Shown here: in pieces, positions 33,121 to 45,303 of the stretch | Numbering within the stretch: the stretch's first letter is position 1 | Layout of the letters: the number at the start of each line of letters is the position of its first letter | Source: Theristus sp. LFF4_11 | Taxonomy: Eukaryota; Nematoda; Chromadorea; Monhysterida; Xyalidae | Assembly (NCBI GenBank): GCA_030248135.1 | Contig: JASANC010002058.1 | Coordinates: forward strand, 1 to 64,000 | Direction of reading: 5' to 3' | Length of the DNA: 64,000 nt | Position numbers and translations under genes: made by a program | The notes under the pieces: generated by a model | Told to the model about the DNA's origin: nothing | Databases searched by the model: none | What the model saw: the letters and a program-made list of their open reading frames with translations, nothing else

Positions 33121-34819
33121 GGCCACTGAGCAAAAAAGTGACGCCAGTTCGACGCATTGTTGGCCATTTTTGGAAATACGAGACTGTCAAGATGTCGCTT
33201 CAGTTTAAAAAAAATCAAATTGGCTGCAAATCACCAAAGTTCAAGTTCCACACTGTGTTCCACTCCACATGGTGTGGTGGGTTGTGTTACTCTGTGCGTT
33301 TTTTGCGCCGACACAACACACGGTGCATTGCAGCGGGAATTTGACTTTTTTTGTTGTTACGGGCCGTTCATGCACATCTAAGAATCATCACGTCTTGCTT
33401 TGGATTAGGAAATGTTGTCAATCGAACAAAAAAAAACTGAAACTCAGTGCCTGGCAAACCTTTTTTCTCAGTGGCTACTCCTTGAAGAGTTGTCACGATC
33501 AAAACCGAGACGAGAACACGACGACGATTACAACAGTGGCACAGATTGAAATGGAGCAGCGCAACTTTTCGTCAATTACAGAGTTTTATGACAGCAGCCC
33601 AGCGTCGACTGTGCTGATGAACAAGGCAAATTGACTTTTTTCTTTATTTGTTCTGCCCCTTTTTTCGTTGGCTTGATCGTTTTTCGGCTTTGCATGTATT
33701 GTCAATTTGTTATCAAGAGTGAATCGCGAAAAAAATCTAATCGCACATATGCAGCGATGCGGCCGGTAAGTTTTCTTTTATCCCCTTGAAAAGAAGTCTT
33801 TTTGGCGACAAAATAAAACAAATTTGTAACGCGCTGATTGGTTGCTCCGTCGTGGGTGAATTAAACGCGTCAATTTCAGATGAAGCCAATCAGCTTGCGG
33901 AGATCTTTTTGTTAGACACGTCATAACATTTTTTGAATTGTTTCGCCTTATGGTTTTTCAGTTCCGTCTGCATCGCACTTGAGTTCATCATGAAAACCTG
34001 ATTATACCACCCATGCCGAGTCTCTCTGTTCCTTGTTTTTTATTTAGTATGTGCAATGTTAGAAGCCGCACGGAGACAAGTTTTTATGAATAATATGCGA
34101 ATATATACGTGTAGTTCAAAAAAATCGTTGTGACATGTACAATCATAGTGCGTACAATGTGTGTGCAAACGGATGAAATGGAAGAGTTGATAATTGCAAA
34201 AAGGCTTTCCTGTCCGCAATGTTTTCATGCCGAGAGAATTCTGAACGGGCAATTTTCCGCAACATTCCACAGGCAGCATTCATGTTTTCGTCCGTCTGTT
34301 TTATCTAACGTTTTTAGCTTGTTTTTTCTCTCGTCAGTTGCACATTATTGCTTTTAATGTGGTTTCGCTATTATTTCGCGGTATTCAAATACAAGTGCTT
34401 TGTACAATGTCTCATTGTAATGAGTTTCTGCCGACAAAACCGGGAAACAAACCATTTATAATCAATACGTATATAGACGAACAATATGCAAACTATCGCT
34501 TTCTTGCGAAACTTGTTTTTCTTCAAAATTTTCTTGGCTCCAATTACGGATAAACAACCACTCTAAAACTATTACTTTTGCAACTATTCCGCGAAATAAT
34601 TGCTTCGGAATCCATTAAAACGAAGACGTTGTTGTTTACATCATTCATTTTTAACGCACGCGTTCAATCAAAATACACAGTCTCGCTTTATCGGGTGCCT
34701 GATTGGTTGCATTTGAAATAAAACCGCTCTGGATTGAATATGCCTGCAGCAGCCACTCAACAGGCTTTGAATTTTAATACAGCGTTTGTCGCATTTCCTT
34801 CTTGTTTCACATCCATAGC

Positions 34820-37800
34820 TGTCGTCAGCGCTGAGCCCGGTGATCGAACGACAACAACAGGAGGATCAACAACAAGAGCATGAACCGATCAATCGCCAAA
34901 AAACCGATCAACCATCCGCACACGCGTCGAGTCCGTCGAGAGTGTTGCAGCCATCGAAGAGCGTCGATTCCAGCAGTCGAAACACACCGATTCACCTGTT
35001 GCACAGCGTTCACCACAGTTTACTGCAACAAGCGACCAGGGAGATTGTCATAGATCGTGAGTTGGTTCCCAGTTCAGTTCAGTTTTATTTAGCAGCGTAG
35101 TGCATGTTGGTTGAGGGGGGTTGAGTTTTCTTTCCGGAGTGCGTGCTGAATCAATGACGTTTTTTGTCACTCTGTCATTAGTCCAGTACGATTTTTATGT
35201 TGCAAAAATTTCTTTTTTTTTTAAACACATTGATGGGACTGATCAGCATACGGGCTTTCAAAGTTTACTGAGAGACATTCAGTTGTTCGTTTCTTTCGAA
35301 CAACAAATCTCATGATTTCATCCATTTATTTTTGAAATCCAGATTTAACCGGGTCCAGCAATGCGTCCTGTTTCTTGTTTCCACGCTCCTGTGCCTGACA
35401 AAATGTTTAGAAGAAAATCTTTACTCAATTCAGTGCATAATGGTTTGTATTTGATATGGCTAAAATCCCTGTGCATGTCAATTCAGTTTCCCGCAGTTTT
35501 CATGCACCGGCCAAAACTCCATTATCGTGATTATGAATAAATTGATCATGGCTCTCTGCTACCCGACAACACAAAAGCAGACCATATTACATTGTGTGTG
35601 TAGCGGTACTGTATATGTGCAGCATCATCAAGTATTCAAAAACGCTCTCACAGGCGTGACCGTGTTGTTCAGCTTTTTGTTTGTCATGAAAGTGCAAAAG
35701 TTTTAGTTCTCTCTCCTGGACACTGATTGATAAAGTTTGTCATGAAAGTGCAAAAGTTTTAGTTCTCTCTCCTGGACACTGATTGATAAAATATTCAAAA
35801 GTGTCAGTGCCGAAAACACACTCTCCGCGCGTCTAAATCAGAAAACAGCGCGCGTCTAGTTTCACACACGCTCTGAAGCTGCAGCCGCACGAAGGAATTT
35901 CACTCAACGCACGTTTTTGTTAAACGTTTTATTGTTGTTTGAAAACTTCGTTGATTCGTTGGTTGCATTTTTTTACAATTCAACCTAAAATCATGCATTC
36001 AAAATTGTATGATCGACTGATGGGTTCAAATATTTTTTTTTGGTGTGAAGAACTCCACTTTGAGCCATGTACACAAATTTCAGCAACGGAAATCCAGCTA
36101 GCCAGCAGTAATCCAGCGGATTGCGAGTCTGCGATGTGCGATGCTCAACAAAAACGCAATATCGTTAGTATGTCGTCAAACGAAACCTCGGCCACAGGTT
36201 TGATTGGAAATTTTTCGGCACAATTTCGGCACACTGCCATGAACAGAAAACAGAAAACACAGTTTTCAACATGAAAAGTCGGAATAATGGAATCATTCAG
36301 GATTCTGGTGTTTTGCACTGAGAAAACTAACGTCAAATTCAACAGTAGTAGTCAGTAACACAACAAACCGTTGGAAAAGCACACGATTAGTTTCTTGTCT
36401 CTTGTTCTCGGCGTGGCTCAATTGTACAGTACACCTGCTGACGTATTTTCTGCTTTGGCATAACAATCTCTGGTGCTACAAAAACAAAACGCCAAAAAAT
36501 GCAGAAGTGGCGTGTCAATTTCATATCGCCACTCTTTTTGTCGAGTGTGCGTACGTGTGTGTTTAATATGACTTTTTTTCAAACCTGTCCCACTGAAATG
36601 ACGTCATGTGCCGCCAAACATGCCCTTGCCGTTCACTGCAAACCAGACTCTCCGTTTAGCCGGTTTCTTCCCGCAAACAAATGGTGAATGTCGAATAAGT
36701 CACACCAAACTGACATTTTAGTGCCTTTACGTTGACAAACGGGCGTTTTTAAAACAAATGACGTCATTTTAGTTGGGACACGTTTGAATAAATCCACAAT
36801 ACTAAACTTCAGGCACTCCAACAAAACAACGTCTCCTGCATCGGTCGCTCAGTTCACATCGTAATTCCTCGGCAAAATCGACAAAGTCCACCGATCGACT
36901 GTACCGTAATCCGAAATTAGCCCAATTAACCCAACGGTCGTATTCAACGCTCGGCGGTAGTCAACAGTCGGCCGGTTCAATCGACAGTCAGGCTGAAAGA
37001 ATTGGCGACAATAATGGCAAACCAGTGACCAATGGAAGCACGCCGCCGCCGGAGTACGCGCAGCCGCCGTTGGTCAGTTCTCCAACCAAAGTAGACAATG
37101 ACGAAAAATTGGGTGAAACTGGCCAAAAGTTTCAGGGTAAAAATGGTCAACGGGGTAAAATGGCTAAAAAGGGGAGAATGGACAAAGAAGGCAACGCACA
37201 GTGCATTCGAATAGACAGACCGGTTAGAAAAAGCAAAACGGTCAAAAAAAGGCAAAATGGGCAAAAATTGGGTGAAATGTTCACAAATGGCAAAAAGAAC
37301 GAATGGTCAATAATACAAAAGCCATCTGACCAAAGGGTTGCTATATGACACGAATTGGTGCATTTTTACGCCAGAGTTTTCGTAACTTCTCCATAATTTT
37401 GAAAACTTGCACACAGCTAACGAACGCTGAGATCAAAGCGATTCGAAAACTGTGGGCGCAGGTGAAAACGCGCGGGCCAAATTACGCCGCGACCACGTTG
37501 GTACAAGTGGCCTACCACAGGGCACCGAACGTGCTGCGGTTGCTCGGCTTGGCAACCAGTGAGTTCAACTTCGAAAATCAGGGCAAAGATTCTTTTGTCA
37601 GTTTCCTTTAATCATGAAGCCCCAGTATGAAGACAGCGCACTCTAGGTCATGCAACATAATGTTGCACGGTCACACATACGGTATTACAGGAGCGCGCGT
37701 GTCTCCGTCTGTGCGTCTTCAAGCTAGGACTCCTCTCTCGGATTTTTTTCCAGAAAATTTGAACGCTACTTGCATTCTTTGTAACACATTTTTTTCGCTT

Positions 37801-39137
37801 TTCGCGCGTAAATTTTTTTGTTTTTTTCAAAAGAAATATCTTTGTATCCTCAGGAAAACATTCTCAGAACCAATCTTACCATGATCTTATATTTTTGTCC
37901 CGAGACTCAAATGCGCGCATAAATCGGTAAGCAGTTTCGTGCATGTCGCGGGAATTCAAAATTGGCAAAGTGGTTTGAATCCCCTAAATAGGACCGAGTC
38001 ACTTAGGGCTGCTTTGAACCACAAAAAAAAACGCCGACTGTGGCACGCCTTGCAGAGCAACATGCCGGCGGCCGTCGACAGGCGCGCGCGAAGAGTCTAC
38101 TGCGAATGTCCGGACTGTTGGATCGAGTGATCGCGAGTTTGCACGATGAGGAGTTGCTGCAAACGGAGCTCTGTGAGAAAACAGAGAGACTGTTTTTCAG
38201 CGTTTTTTCGTGACTGGCAGTCTGGACCATAAAAATCCGAACGTCAATATGTTTTCTGTTGAGACACGTGCAAATCGGCGTTGGTTGGTGAAATCGTTTT
38301 GTACTGTTGTGGCTCCAGCCCGCAAAAAGTTCCTGCTAATAATTTTGCTGCAGTCAGACTTGCATCCAACACATTTACAGACTATAACATTTTGCAAGAT
38401 TAAAATCAGCATGCATCCAATCGATAACTGTGTTCACAGCGAAAGTCGACATTCAAGAGGCCGCAACGCTGGTCGTCGACGACAAGGAGTGGGTGGAGTT
38501 TACCGATGCGCTCGAGATGCTCGGGAAACAGTGGACGGTGAAAATGTCGGAGAAGCAACGCAACGAAACGTTGAAGGTGGGGACCGTTTCGAGGGTAGAA
38601 TTCAGCGTGAAAAAAGTCACTGGCGCAAACTGCGTCCGTTCAGGTTCAGATTTCCGACTTCATTCACCTTTGCAGCGGTGAACTTTGTCTCTGAACCACT
38701 ACCCGGCCGTCGCACAATGCTCCCAGAGGACCCACCACTATTATCGCCAGGCGCAATCCGTCATATGGAACAATCAATCTTTCGCAGACAATGAAAGACC
38801 CCTCCTCCAGTTCGTGGCGAAAAAGTATTCGCTCACGTGGTAGTTGGTTAAGCAAAGTGAATCGTCCAATGGGGAGTGCACCGTCTTAAAAAAACGCGAC
38901 AGCCGGATACTGTAACGGTCTCAACACGAAAACCATTTCTAAAAATCAACCTCGCAGGCGTGGAACAAAGCGGTCGCGCATTTCGTCGTCGGCATCAAGC
39001 GGTCACGTGACGCCGTGAAGCAGACACGCGCCATACACGTGCTGCTGCGGTGCATGATGAAAAAGGCGGCTGAACCCGACCGGATCACGGAGGAGCAGAT
39101 CAGCTTGAAAGAGCCGGACATGCCGAGTGCGCAGTGA
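34820..39137 (+). CDS. Globin-domain protein with long Ser/Gln-rich N-terminal extension
   Basis: Exons: 34820-35055 (or from 34830), 36813-37090, 37417-37558, 38056-38172, 38440-38576 and 38958-39137. All phases agree up to the stop. The first two exons give about 170 residues of low-complexity Gln/Ser/Thr/Pro sequence. The globin fold follows: helix A-B LTNAEIKAIRKLWAQV and VAYHRAPNVLRLLGL, helices E-F AKSLLRMSGLLDRVIASLHD, then EWVEFTDALEMLGKQW and helix H AWNKAVAHFVVGIKRS, with a short charged tail. Invertebrate globins with extensions of this kind are common in nematodes. No histidine lies at or near the expected proximal (F8) position before EWVEF, so heme binding is doubtful. The CD region also looks short. 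The initiator exon is not certain (see 33038). Confidence 0.75.
35679..35790 (+). repeat. 56-bp tandem duplication in a globin-gene intron
   Basis: The unit beginning gtttgtcatgaaagtgcaaa and ending gacactgattgataaa occurs twice, head to tail, with no differences that I can see. This points to a recent duplication in the intron between exons 34820-35055 and 36813-37090. Confidence 0.9.
36568..36796. mobile_element. MITE family L, copy 2, abutting a globin-gene acceptor
   Basis: The ends aaacctgtcccactgaaatgacgtcat and atgacgtcattttagttgggacacgttt mirror each other, and the interior is like the 22279-22500 copy. Its right end lies only about 16 bp before the acceptor of the exon at 36813. Confidence 0.8.
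37896..38035. mobile_element. MITE family M, partial copy before a globin exon
   Basis: It contains cccgagactcaaatgcgcgcataaatcggtaagcagtttc and the central gaattcaaaattggcaaagtgg. The right half stops after cgagtcacttagggctgctttgaacc. It ends about 20 bp before the acceptor at 38055. Confidence 0.65.
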
Positions 39138-40854
39138 GAGAGTGCTTGAGAAAAAAGTTATGACTCGAACGAAATAATGCTAGTGCTGGCTTTCGCAATC
39201 GAACGGAAAAACGAATGTTTTGTACGAAACACATGTGTTTTGTTTATCCATATCACCTACATGTCACATTACTCAGTTTACAATTAATTATCCCATTTGT
39301 TAAAATCGTGGTTTTTCCTCAGAGTTCGTGTGTGATGTATCAATCATGCTATTGTGACCAATCACAAGAAATAAGCAATCGAAGTGCAGCAGGTCAGGCA
39401 ATTTTAACTCTTTTTAACTGTACAAAATCATTGCAACTCACTAAAACACCATTCTCCTAGTCATTTTTCGTGTGTGCGCACTGTTTACTCATTTGTCGTC
39501 ACCGACATTCAAATTGACATAACACCAACCAGCATTCGCCATGGATTACTGAAAAATGCGACACAAAACATACCAGACGTCTGCGACGGATGATAATACA
39601 ATAATGTAACTACATACCGTATTAATGTTGTGACTTTTTGTTTCCGTCATGTTTTTTGCACCGCTTACATTCATGTTTGAAAATTGACACGGCGTTTTTG
39701 TTTTTACTTCATTTTGAGTGACAATGATGAAAAGCATCAGTGTAGTTTGACCTTTGACGAACAGGTTGATTCGCTAATTTAGAACTTGCCACACAATAAA
39801 AAAAAACGCGGAAAGCCCATGGTCTGCAGTTCTGCTGCCAGGTTGCACCAAAGTTTGCCATGTTGGCAACCGGCAAATGCGACTCCGTGGAAGCTGAGCT
39901 CCTTCGGGCCGGTGCGTGTCCCTGGGCACCCGCCTCACAGCGCACTAAACGCGTACCATTTTCGTGGAGCTCGCAGGAAAAGCAGCCATGACGGTCATGG
40001 GAAAGCGCAACGCCAAGCTGATATGAGCGATACAACACTCGCCGGCCGCAAAACAATGACAACTCAACAACAACTACCACCATAGAGTCGGAGTCTGCAG
40101 TTATGCTGCTTGGGATGATGGTTTACTCAGTGCTCTAAAAAGTTACGTTCACACGGTAAAATGGCGCAAAACGAAGAAACTTCGGCAGTATATAAAAACT
40201 AAAACAATCAACAATATTTTTGACCAAAATGGATGAGCATGCTATATTCGAAGCTCTAATCAGAACACCAGAAGTTATTATTCCGTTATTATTTTTTATT
40301 GTTCTACTCATAAAAATGAAATACTTCGGACAACGTAAGTTAAAACTACAAAAAGGCACCGGAATATATGATATTTATAAAGTCATAAACCTAGAAATCC
40401 ACAGACACTGAACCTAGAATTCTCAACAAAAAAACTCATGCGTAAGAGACCGTCCATACTTTTTACGAGGAAAGGTACCCAACAAATCGAGCCACCAATA
40501 GTTAAGTAGCTCAGCAAAGTGCCGTGCTGCACGCTAATCATCAAACGTTCGTTTTGTTCAGCTAACATTGGTTGCTCAAGAAATGTATCGAGTAATTTCA
40601 TGAGTAGCTGACTCAACTGACGTATACAGACGGGCGTCAGTCGAAGGCAAGAATCCATGTTCGGTGGTTGTAAAGAATAGGATTGGCATGGTAAATAAAA
40701 CCTTTTTTCGAAGTTTTTTAGCCAACCCTACCACCGACAACCCTGAGAACCCCGAGCCCCGAGACGTGACGTGTCGCACGCAGATACGTCAGTATGGGAG
40801 TACGGACGAACCACAAACACAGCAACCCGCCAAAAAAACGTCATCGCACCCGCA
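39138..40854. other. Convergent intergenic region, no gene recognised
   Basis: It lies between the stop codons of the globin gene (+) and CIAO1 (-), so it should hold both 3' untranslated regions. Short open frames at 40220-40411 and 39786-40085 show no known family. No repeat with defined ends is seen. Confidence 0.5.
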
Positions 40855-43800
40855 TCACCACCACTCCGTCATGCGCCACAGTCTGACGGTCGCGTCGTCG
40901 CCAGCTGACGCCAGCAGTCCGCCAATTTTCGCGTTCCACCTGACCGAATTGACGTCGCCGCCGGAATGAGCGTTCTCTTTCGTCACGATCAACTCGAACG
41001 GCGGCTCGTCTGAATCGGCCGCACCGAAACAGGCCAGTTTTATGGCCATCGCGAAATTCGCGCCGCCGTCGCCGTCGCCGGGTGTTCCGGTATCCGCTGT
41101 ACACTTCGACTCGTCCTCTCGTCCGTCGTGCACAGGTTTTTGCAATTCCGTTTCAGTGTCATTCGAGTTCGAATCGTGTTGCTGCTGCAGCCATGCGGCC
41201 AGCGTTCTACTCGGCCTGTATACGCGGATGGCGCCGTCGCCGCAGGCCGCTGCGATACAGTGCGTCGACGGGCACCTGCACTTTCTGGCGGTTTCGTGAT
41301 CGGTTTTTTTCTCGGTTTTTTTTGCGGCAAGCTACACCGACCGGCGGAGCTGACGGCGACCGCAAACAATCGGTTATCTTACGATTGAGAAGTGCCGCCA
41401 AATGAACAGCAACAAATCCGCTTTGTTGCCAAAAAAAGTTATACTTTCAGCAGTGTAACACACAAATCTCACACGCTCTGTTTGCGTAACATTTTTTTTG
41501 ACAGTCGAGCGTGCAACAGGTTTCAGCCCAACCTAAAACCCCAAATCCTAAACTGTTAGCTGACGGAGTGAGCAGTCCCCTAAATTGCCGCCTCTTCCCC
41601 CCACCCTTTCTCCTCCTTACCAATCGATTGCATAAGTCGGTTCATTTACTGAGGCAGATTCAATTCGACAAAGCGTCTTCCATTTGTCTGACTGCTCGAG
41701 CACTGCGTTCGAACGGGCGTGATTCACCCAAATCTGCAAAAAACTGACAATGAAGCACAAAAGACTGAATGAATGACACTGAAATCTCACGTCTCAGTGT
41801 GAAAACAGCCATTACTGTGCATCGAAAAGCATGCATCTGGGCAAAAACCACACACAGACACGAAACGAATGGTGGCACGTTGTGTATTGTCTTTTCTTTT
41901 AGTTCTGCGACTCAATGCGTCTGCAGACGTCGAATGAAAATCAGTTTCAATGCTTGATGCGGCAATTCAAAATGACCCTGGTGACTCACCGTATCTCAGG
42001 GACACTTGTCACTTTACCAATTTTGAACGTCCGCGTCTCTGAAACTGCTCACCCCCACGCTTGCATTGAGTCGCAGAACTAAACGATAATATGTCGGTTG
42101 GCGTGTTCATTTGAGAGCGTGAAGTAAACGCACTAACGAAAGTCCGTCCACCAAGAAGACTAGTCGAAGCGTTTTTTATCCACCTTCCCATGCGATAACA
42201 GCGCCATGGGATGACTCGATCAACGCCGCACACTTCCTCGGTCTACATAGGAACCCGAGCAATACGACACCCGGGCCAAGAACAACAACAACACAAACCA
42301 CAAAAAAACACAATTCTCAGACATTATTATTATTATTTATTGATTATTCGCGCACCGGTTCTGGAAACGGAAGTCATAAGGTACCAAACTCCGGCGGAAA
42401 CGGGCAATACTGACCCGAGCCCAATTCACAGTCCGGTCTGGAGGGAGCAGACCATTAGATGTTGTTGGTCACTTTAGTTCGTCCATCGTGTGTCTTGTCC
42501 ACAGCGGGCTTCGAACTTTCCACCTACAGAACGGTAGACAGAAGTGCTACCACGTGCGCTATCTCGCACACCTTTATCTCTCCATCATGCGCGCTAGTTG
42601 CGAACAGACAGCCGGATGCGTGAAACGCCACCGACCAGACGGTCGAGTGGTGCGCCGGCTCGATTGACTGCGTCAGAATCCAGTCGAAATTATCGTAGCG
42701 ATACGTTTTCACGGTGTCGTCGTACGAACAAGAGACTAGCAGCTGAAATAAAAAAAAAACGGAGGGAAAATTGTCGGCGGTTTTGTTGGATTTGTGATTT
42801 CGTTTGGTTGGTCGTCTTGTTTTTTAGGGTTTCTTCAACGATGGCACCAATTGAGATGTGTTGAGGTTCGTGTGGTGTTATGGTGACAGTTGCAGTCTAA
42901 TGCCGCAAGTCTGATGTGTGTGTGTGCCTGTGTGTTTGTTTGTGACGGTGAGGCCACTAGTGAAGGCAGTTTATATATCTAATATCTCTCATTAACTCTA
43001 ATATCTTTCTTTATACAGGGAAAAGACTTTTGAGTATTGGATAACAAGAGCAACAAAAAAAACAATAAGCTCTAAAACAGCGCACTCCCTCTCGCCTAGT
43101 TAGAAAAAAACCAGAACAAAAAAAATAAAAGGTCTCTAAAAATAGAAATCCTCTCACTAACGTCGATATTCGGGTGGAAAACGACCGATTTGACGTCCTG
43201 CGAATGGAACTGTAGAATGGAGCAACACTGGAGATCCTCGTCTTCATCAACTGAAACGAACAAAAAACGTAAAAATAAAATAAAACAGGCAGGTTTTCGA
43301 AATTTCAAAACATTCCCACGAGATGTGTCTCGACGAGATCGTGTGACTTTTGACTGTCTGAAGACTACCAGAGAAAAGCAAAACAGGCAGAGTTTGCAAA
43401 ACAAACTAAGCAAAAACCAGTTTATACAAAGAATGGAAACAAACCCTCCCACAGCCAAACGGATTTGTCGCGGCTGCAAGTCGCCAGAAACTGTCCGCTC
43501 GGTGACCACGCCGCACACTTCACCTCGTTTTCGTGACCCTCGAGTGTCGTGTGAATTTCCCACTCGTCACTAAAACAAAGTGCGAAACGCACATTCACAG
43601 TGTCAGTCTAAAGACCATGCACTAACTACACTAATTTTGCACACTCACCACTCACGTACGGTGAGCGAGTGTTTGTACTGTTACTGTGCAAAAACCGAAT
43701 TCAACTTCAGAGATCAGATTATAACGGCATGTTGGATGATGTGCTCGATGATAATTTGCATGTTCCGCTCAATAAAAAACCCAGTTGCTGTCAAAAAAAC

Positions 43801-44682
43801 GGATTGATACACAGGTTTTCGCGAGTGCACAAAAAAACTCCCTCTTCCGTTCCGTCTTTATTCGTACATTCCACAGCGTGTTTCAATTGCAGCAAAGATG
43901 GACAAAGCTGACAAAAAAAGCCCATCAAGTGCTTCAGACAGAGACAGAAGTCTGAAGTGCTCGTAAAACAACTCGTAAACAAAGAAAAACCTGCCGACGA
44001 CTCACTCGATCCACTGCCAAACAATCGCCGTCGAGTCAAAACTGGTCGTCACCAGATAGCGGCCGCACGGCGAAAACGCCACCGATCGAACGGTGCGCGT
44101 GTGACCGAACTTCAGCAACGAGCATTCGTCGGACATCAGCTTTGTTTCGGATGAATCGGCGCTCGCGGAATTGTTGTTGTCGACATGTTCTGGGTTGACA
44201 AACACACCACCGTGAATTCGAAAGAAAAGAAACTTTCAACTTTCAAAAGTTATCGTGCAAAAAATGCAGTGATTCGATGCCAAAGCATCGAAATTGGTCA
44301 ACAACCCGATGGTCAACAAAGGCTGGAAACTTTTCAGCAGAGTTAGTCGACGGATGACGGAATATTGCGCTTGCGGTGATTGATTGATGGTGATTCAAAA
44401 CAGCGAATTGTGTCAAAAACAGCTTATTTTTTGAAACTAAGCTCAGCGCTTTTTATCGATGCATCTTTCTGTTCACAGAGGCTTATTTCAAAGGTTGTAA
44501 AGCAAAAGCAACCCAAAAAACGAACCAAGTGTAGCTGCGACTTCTTGCAGCGGCTGACGCAGCGACCAAATGCGGGCGCTTTTGTCGGAGCTGCCCGCTG
44601 CCAAACGTTCACCTTTGTGATCCCAAACGACGCTCCAGACGCGCGATTCGAAACCGCCCAACGATTCAATCAATGACAACAT
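40855..44682 (-). CDS. CIAO1: CIAO1, WD40 protein of cytosolic Fe-S cluster assembly
   Basis: Seven exons join in frame: 44682-44526, 44189-44006, 43569-43445, 43250-43162, 42742-42572, 41733-41621 and 41275-40855 (419 residues; the human protein is about 340). Seven WD repeats are visible: [119 protein letters not shown] and [29 protein letters not shown] and SRDKSVW are CIAO1 signatures. The protein acts in the cytosolic targeting complex (with CIAO2B and MMS19) that delivers Fe-S clusters to nuclear and cytosolic enzymes. The extra length is mainly an acidic, Gln/Asn-rich insert between blades 6 and 7. A tRNA-derived SINE begins exactly at the exon 5 donor. Confidence 0.95.
41904..42080. 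mobile_element. MITE family M, copy in CIAO1 intron 5
   Basis: It opens ttctgcgactcaatgcgtctgcagacg and closes cgcttgcattgagtcgcagaa, mirror images of each other. The centre is ggcaattcaaaatgac...cactttaccaattttgaac. Complete ends make it one of the better-preserved copies. Confidence 0.8.
42320..42571 (-). mobile_element. tRNA-derived SINE with (TAA)n-type tail
   Basis: On the minus strand it starts GGTGTGCGAGATAGCGCACG, followed by TGGTAGC (RNA polymerase III A-box pattern). An anticodon-arm-like hairpin and AGTTCGAAGCCC (B-box pattern GTTCGAA) follow about 50 bp on, giving a 75-nt tRNA-like head at 42571-42496. A 170-bp body follows and ends in aataataataataatg. A full functional tRNA is unlikely because the acceptor stem does not pair well. 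It is in the sense orientation within CIAO1 intron 5, and its first bases supply the splice donor. Confidence 0.7.
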
Positions 44683-44956
44683 TTTATTAGCACCTGTTCA
44701 TTTGATTGCAAATCATAGTTGTTCTAGGGCAGTAGCGAAAGTGCGGGGGGGTCCACCCCCCCTCAGCCGAAAATCCTGCCCGTGCACGGGCAGATACCCG
44801 TGTACCCCCCTCCCCCCCCCTTTACCTCGACACGGGTACTAGACTCCCCCCACCCCCCTCCGCGAGAAAACACGGGATCGCACCCCCCCCCCCTCCCGAC
44901 ACGGTGGTCAATCTCATCTCAATTTTTTCCAAAAATACCGTAATTTTTGCATTTTT

Positions 44957-45162
44957 CTTGACGTTAGTGTCTGTCCCTGCTTAGATTTTGTTGTTTCTGA
45001 CCAAACAAGCAGCTTGTTTGCACAAAATATTCTGTATTTTACAAGAATTTCTTGATTTTTCTTGACGTTAGTGTCTGTCCCTGCTTAGATTTTGTTGTTT
45101 CTGACCAAACAAGCAGCTTGTTTGCACAAAATATTCTGTATTTTACAAGAATTTCTGTGTTT
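44957..45162 (+). repeat. 103-bp tandem duplication inside a family D element
   Basis: The unit cttgacgttagtgtctgtcc... to ...tattttacaagaatttct occurs twice in direct succession. Other family D copies (51595-51690, and inverted at 55945-56060) hold it once, so this is a local duplication. Confidence 0.88.
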
Positions 45163-45303
45163 TTCTAAGGTAAAAATTGGTATTACCCGTGCGATCCCGT
45201 GCACCCCCCCCTCACGAAATTTTTCTGCCAGTGCACCCCCCCCCCTCAAGAAAATTTGCTGCCCGTGCACCCCCCCCCTCACCGAGAAGGCACCTGACCT
45301 GAC

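Larger units (their letters stand above)
30388..34819. other. Long intergenic stretch with weak exon-like fragments
   Basis: Between the HAD gene and the globin gene no gene can be assembled with confidence. Open patches at about 31288-31560 (+), 32040-32130 (-) and 33480-33630 (+) look protein-like in composition, but they lack a recognised family or a full set of splice borders. Candidate first exons are described separately. Confidence 0.4.

Noticed and set aside
38210..38794. 194-codon open frame on the + strand
   Set aside because: It overlaps globin exon 38440-38576 in another frame and lacks family similarity.
42496..42571. Functional tRNA gene on the minus strand
   Set aside because: The A- and B-box patterns are present, but the acceptor stem does not pair and a body with a (TAA)-type tail follows, which fits a SINE.
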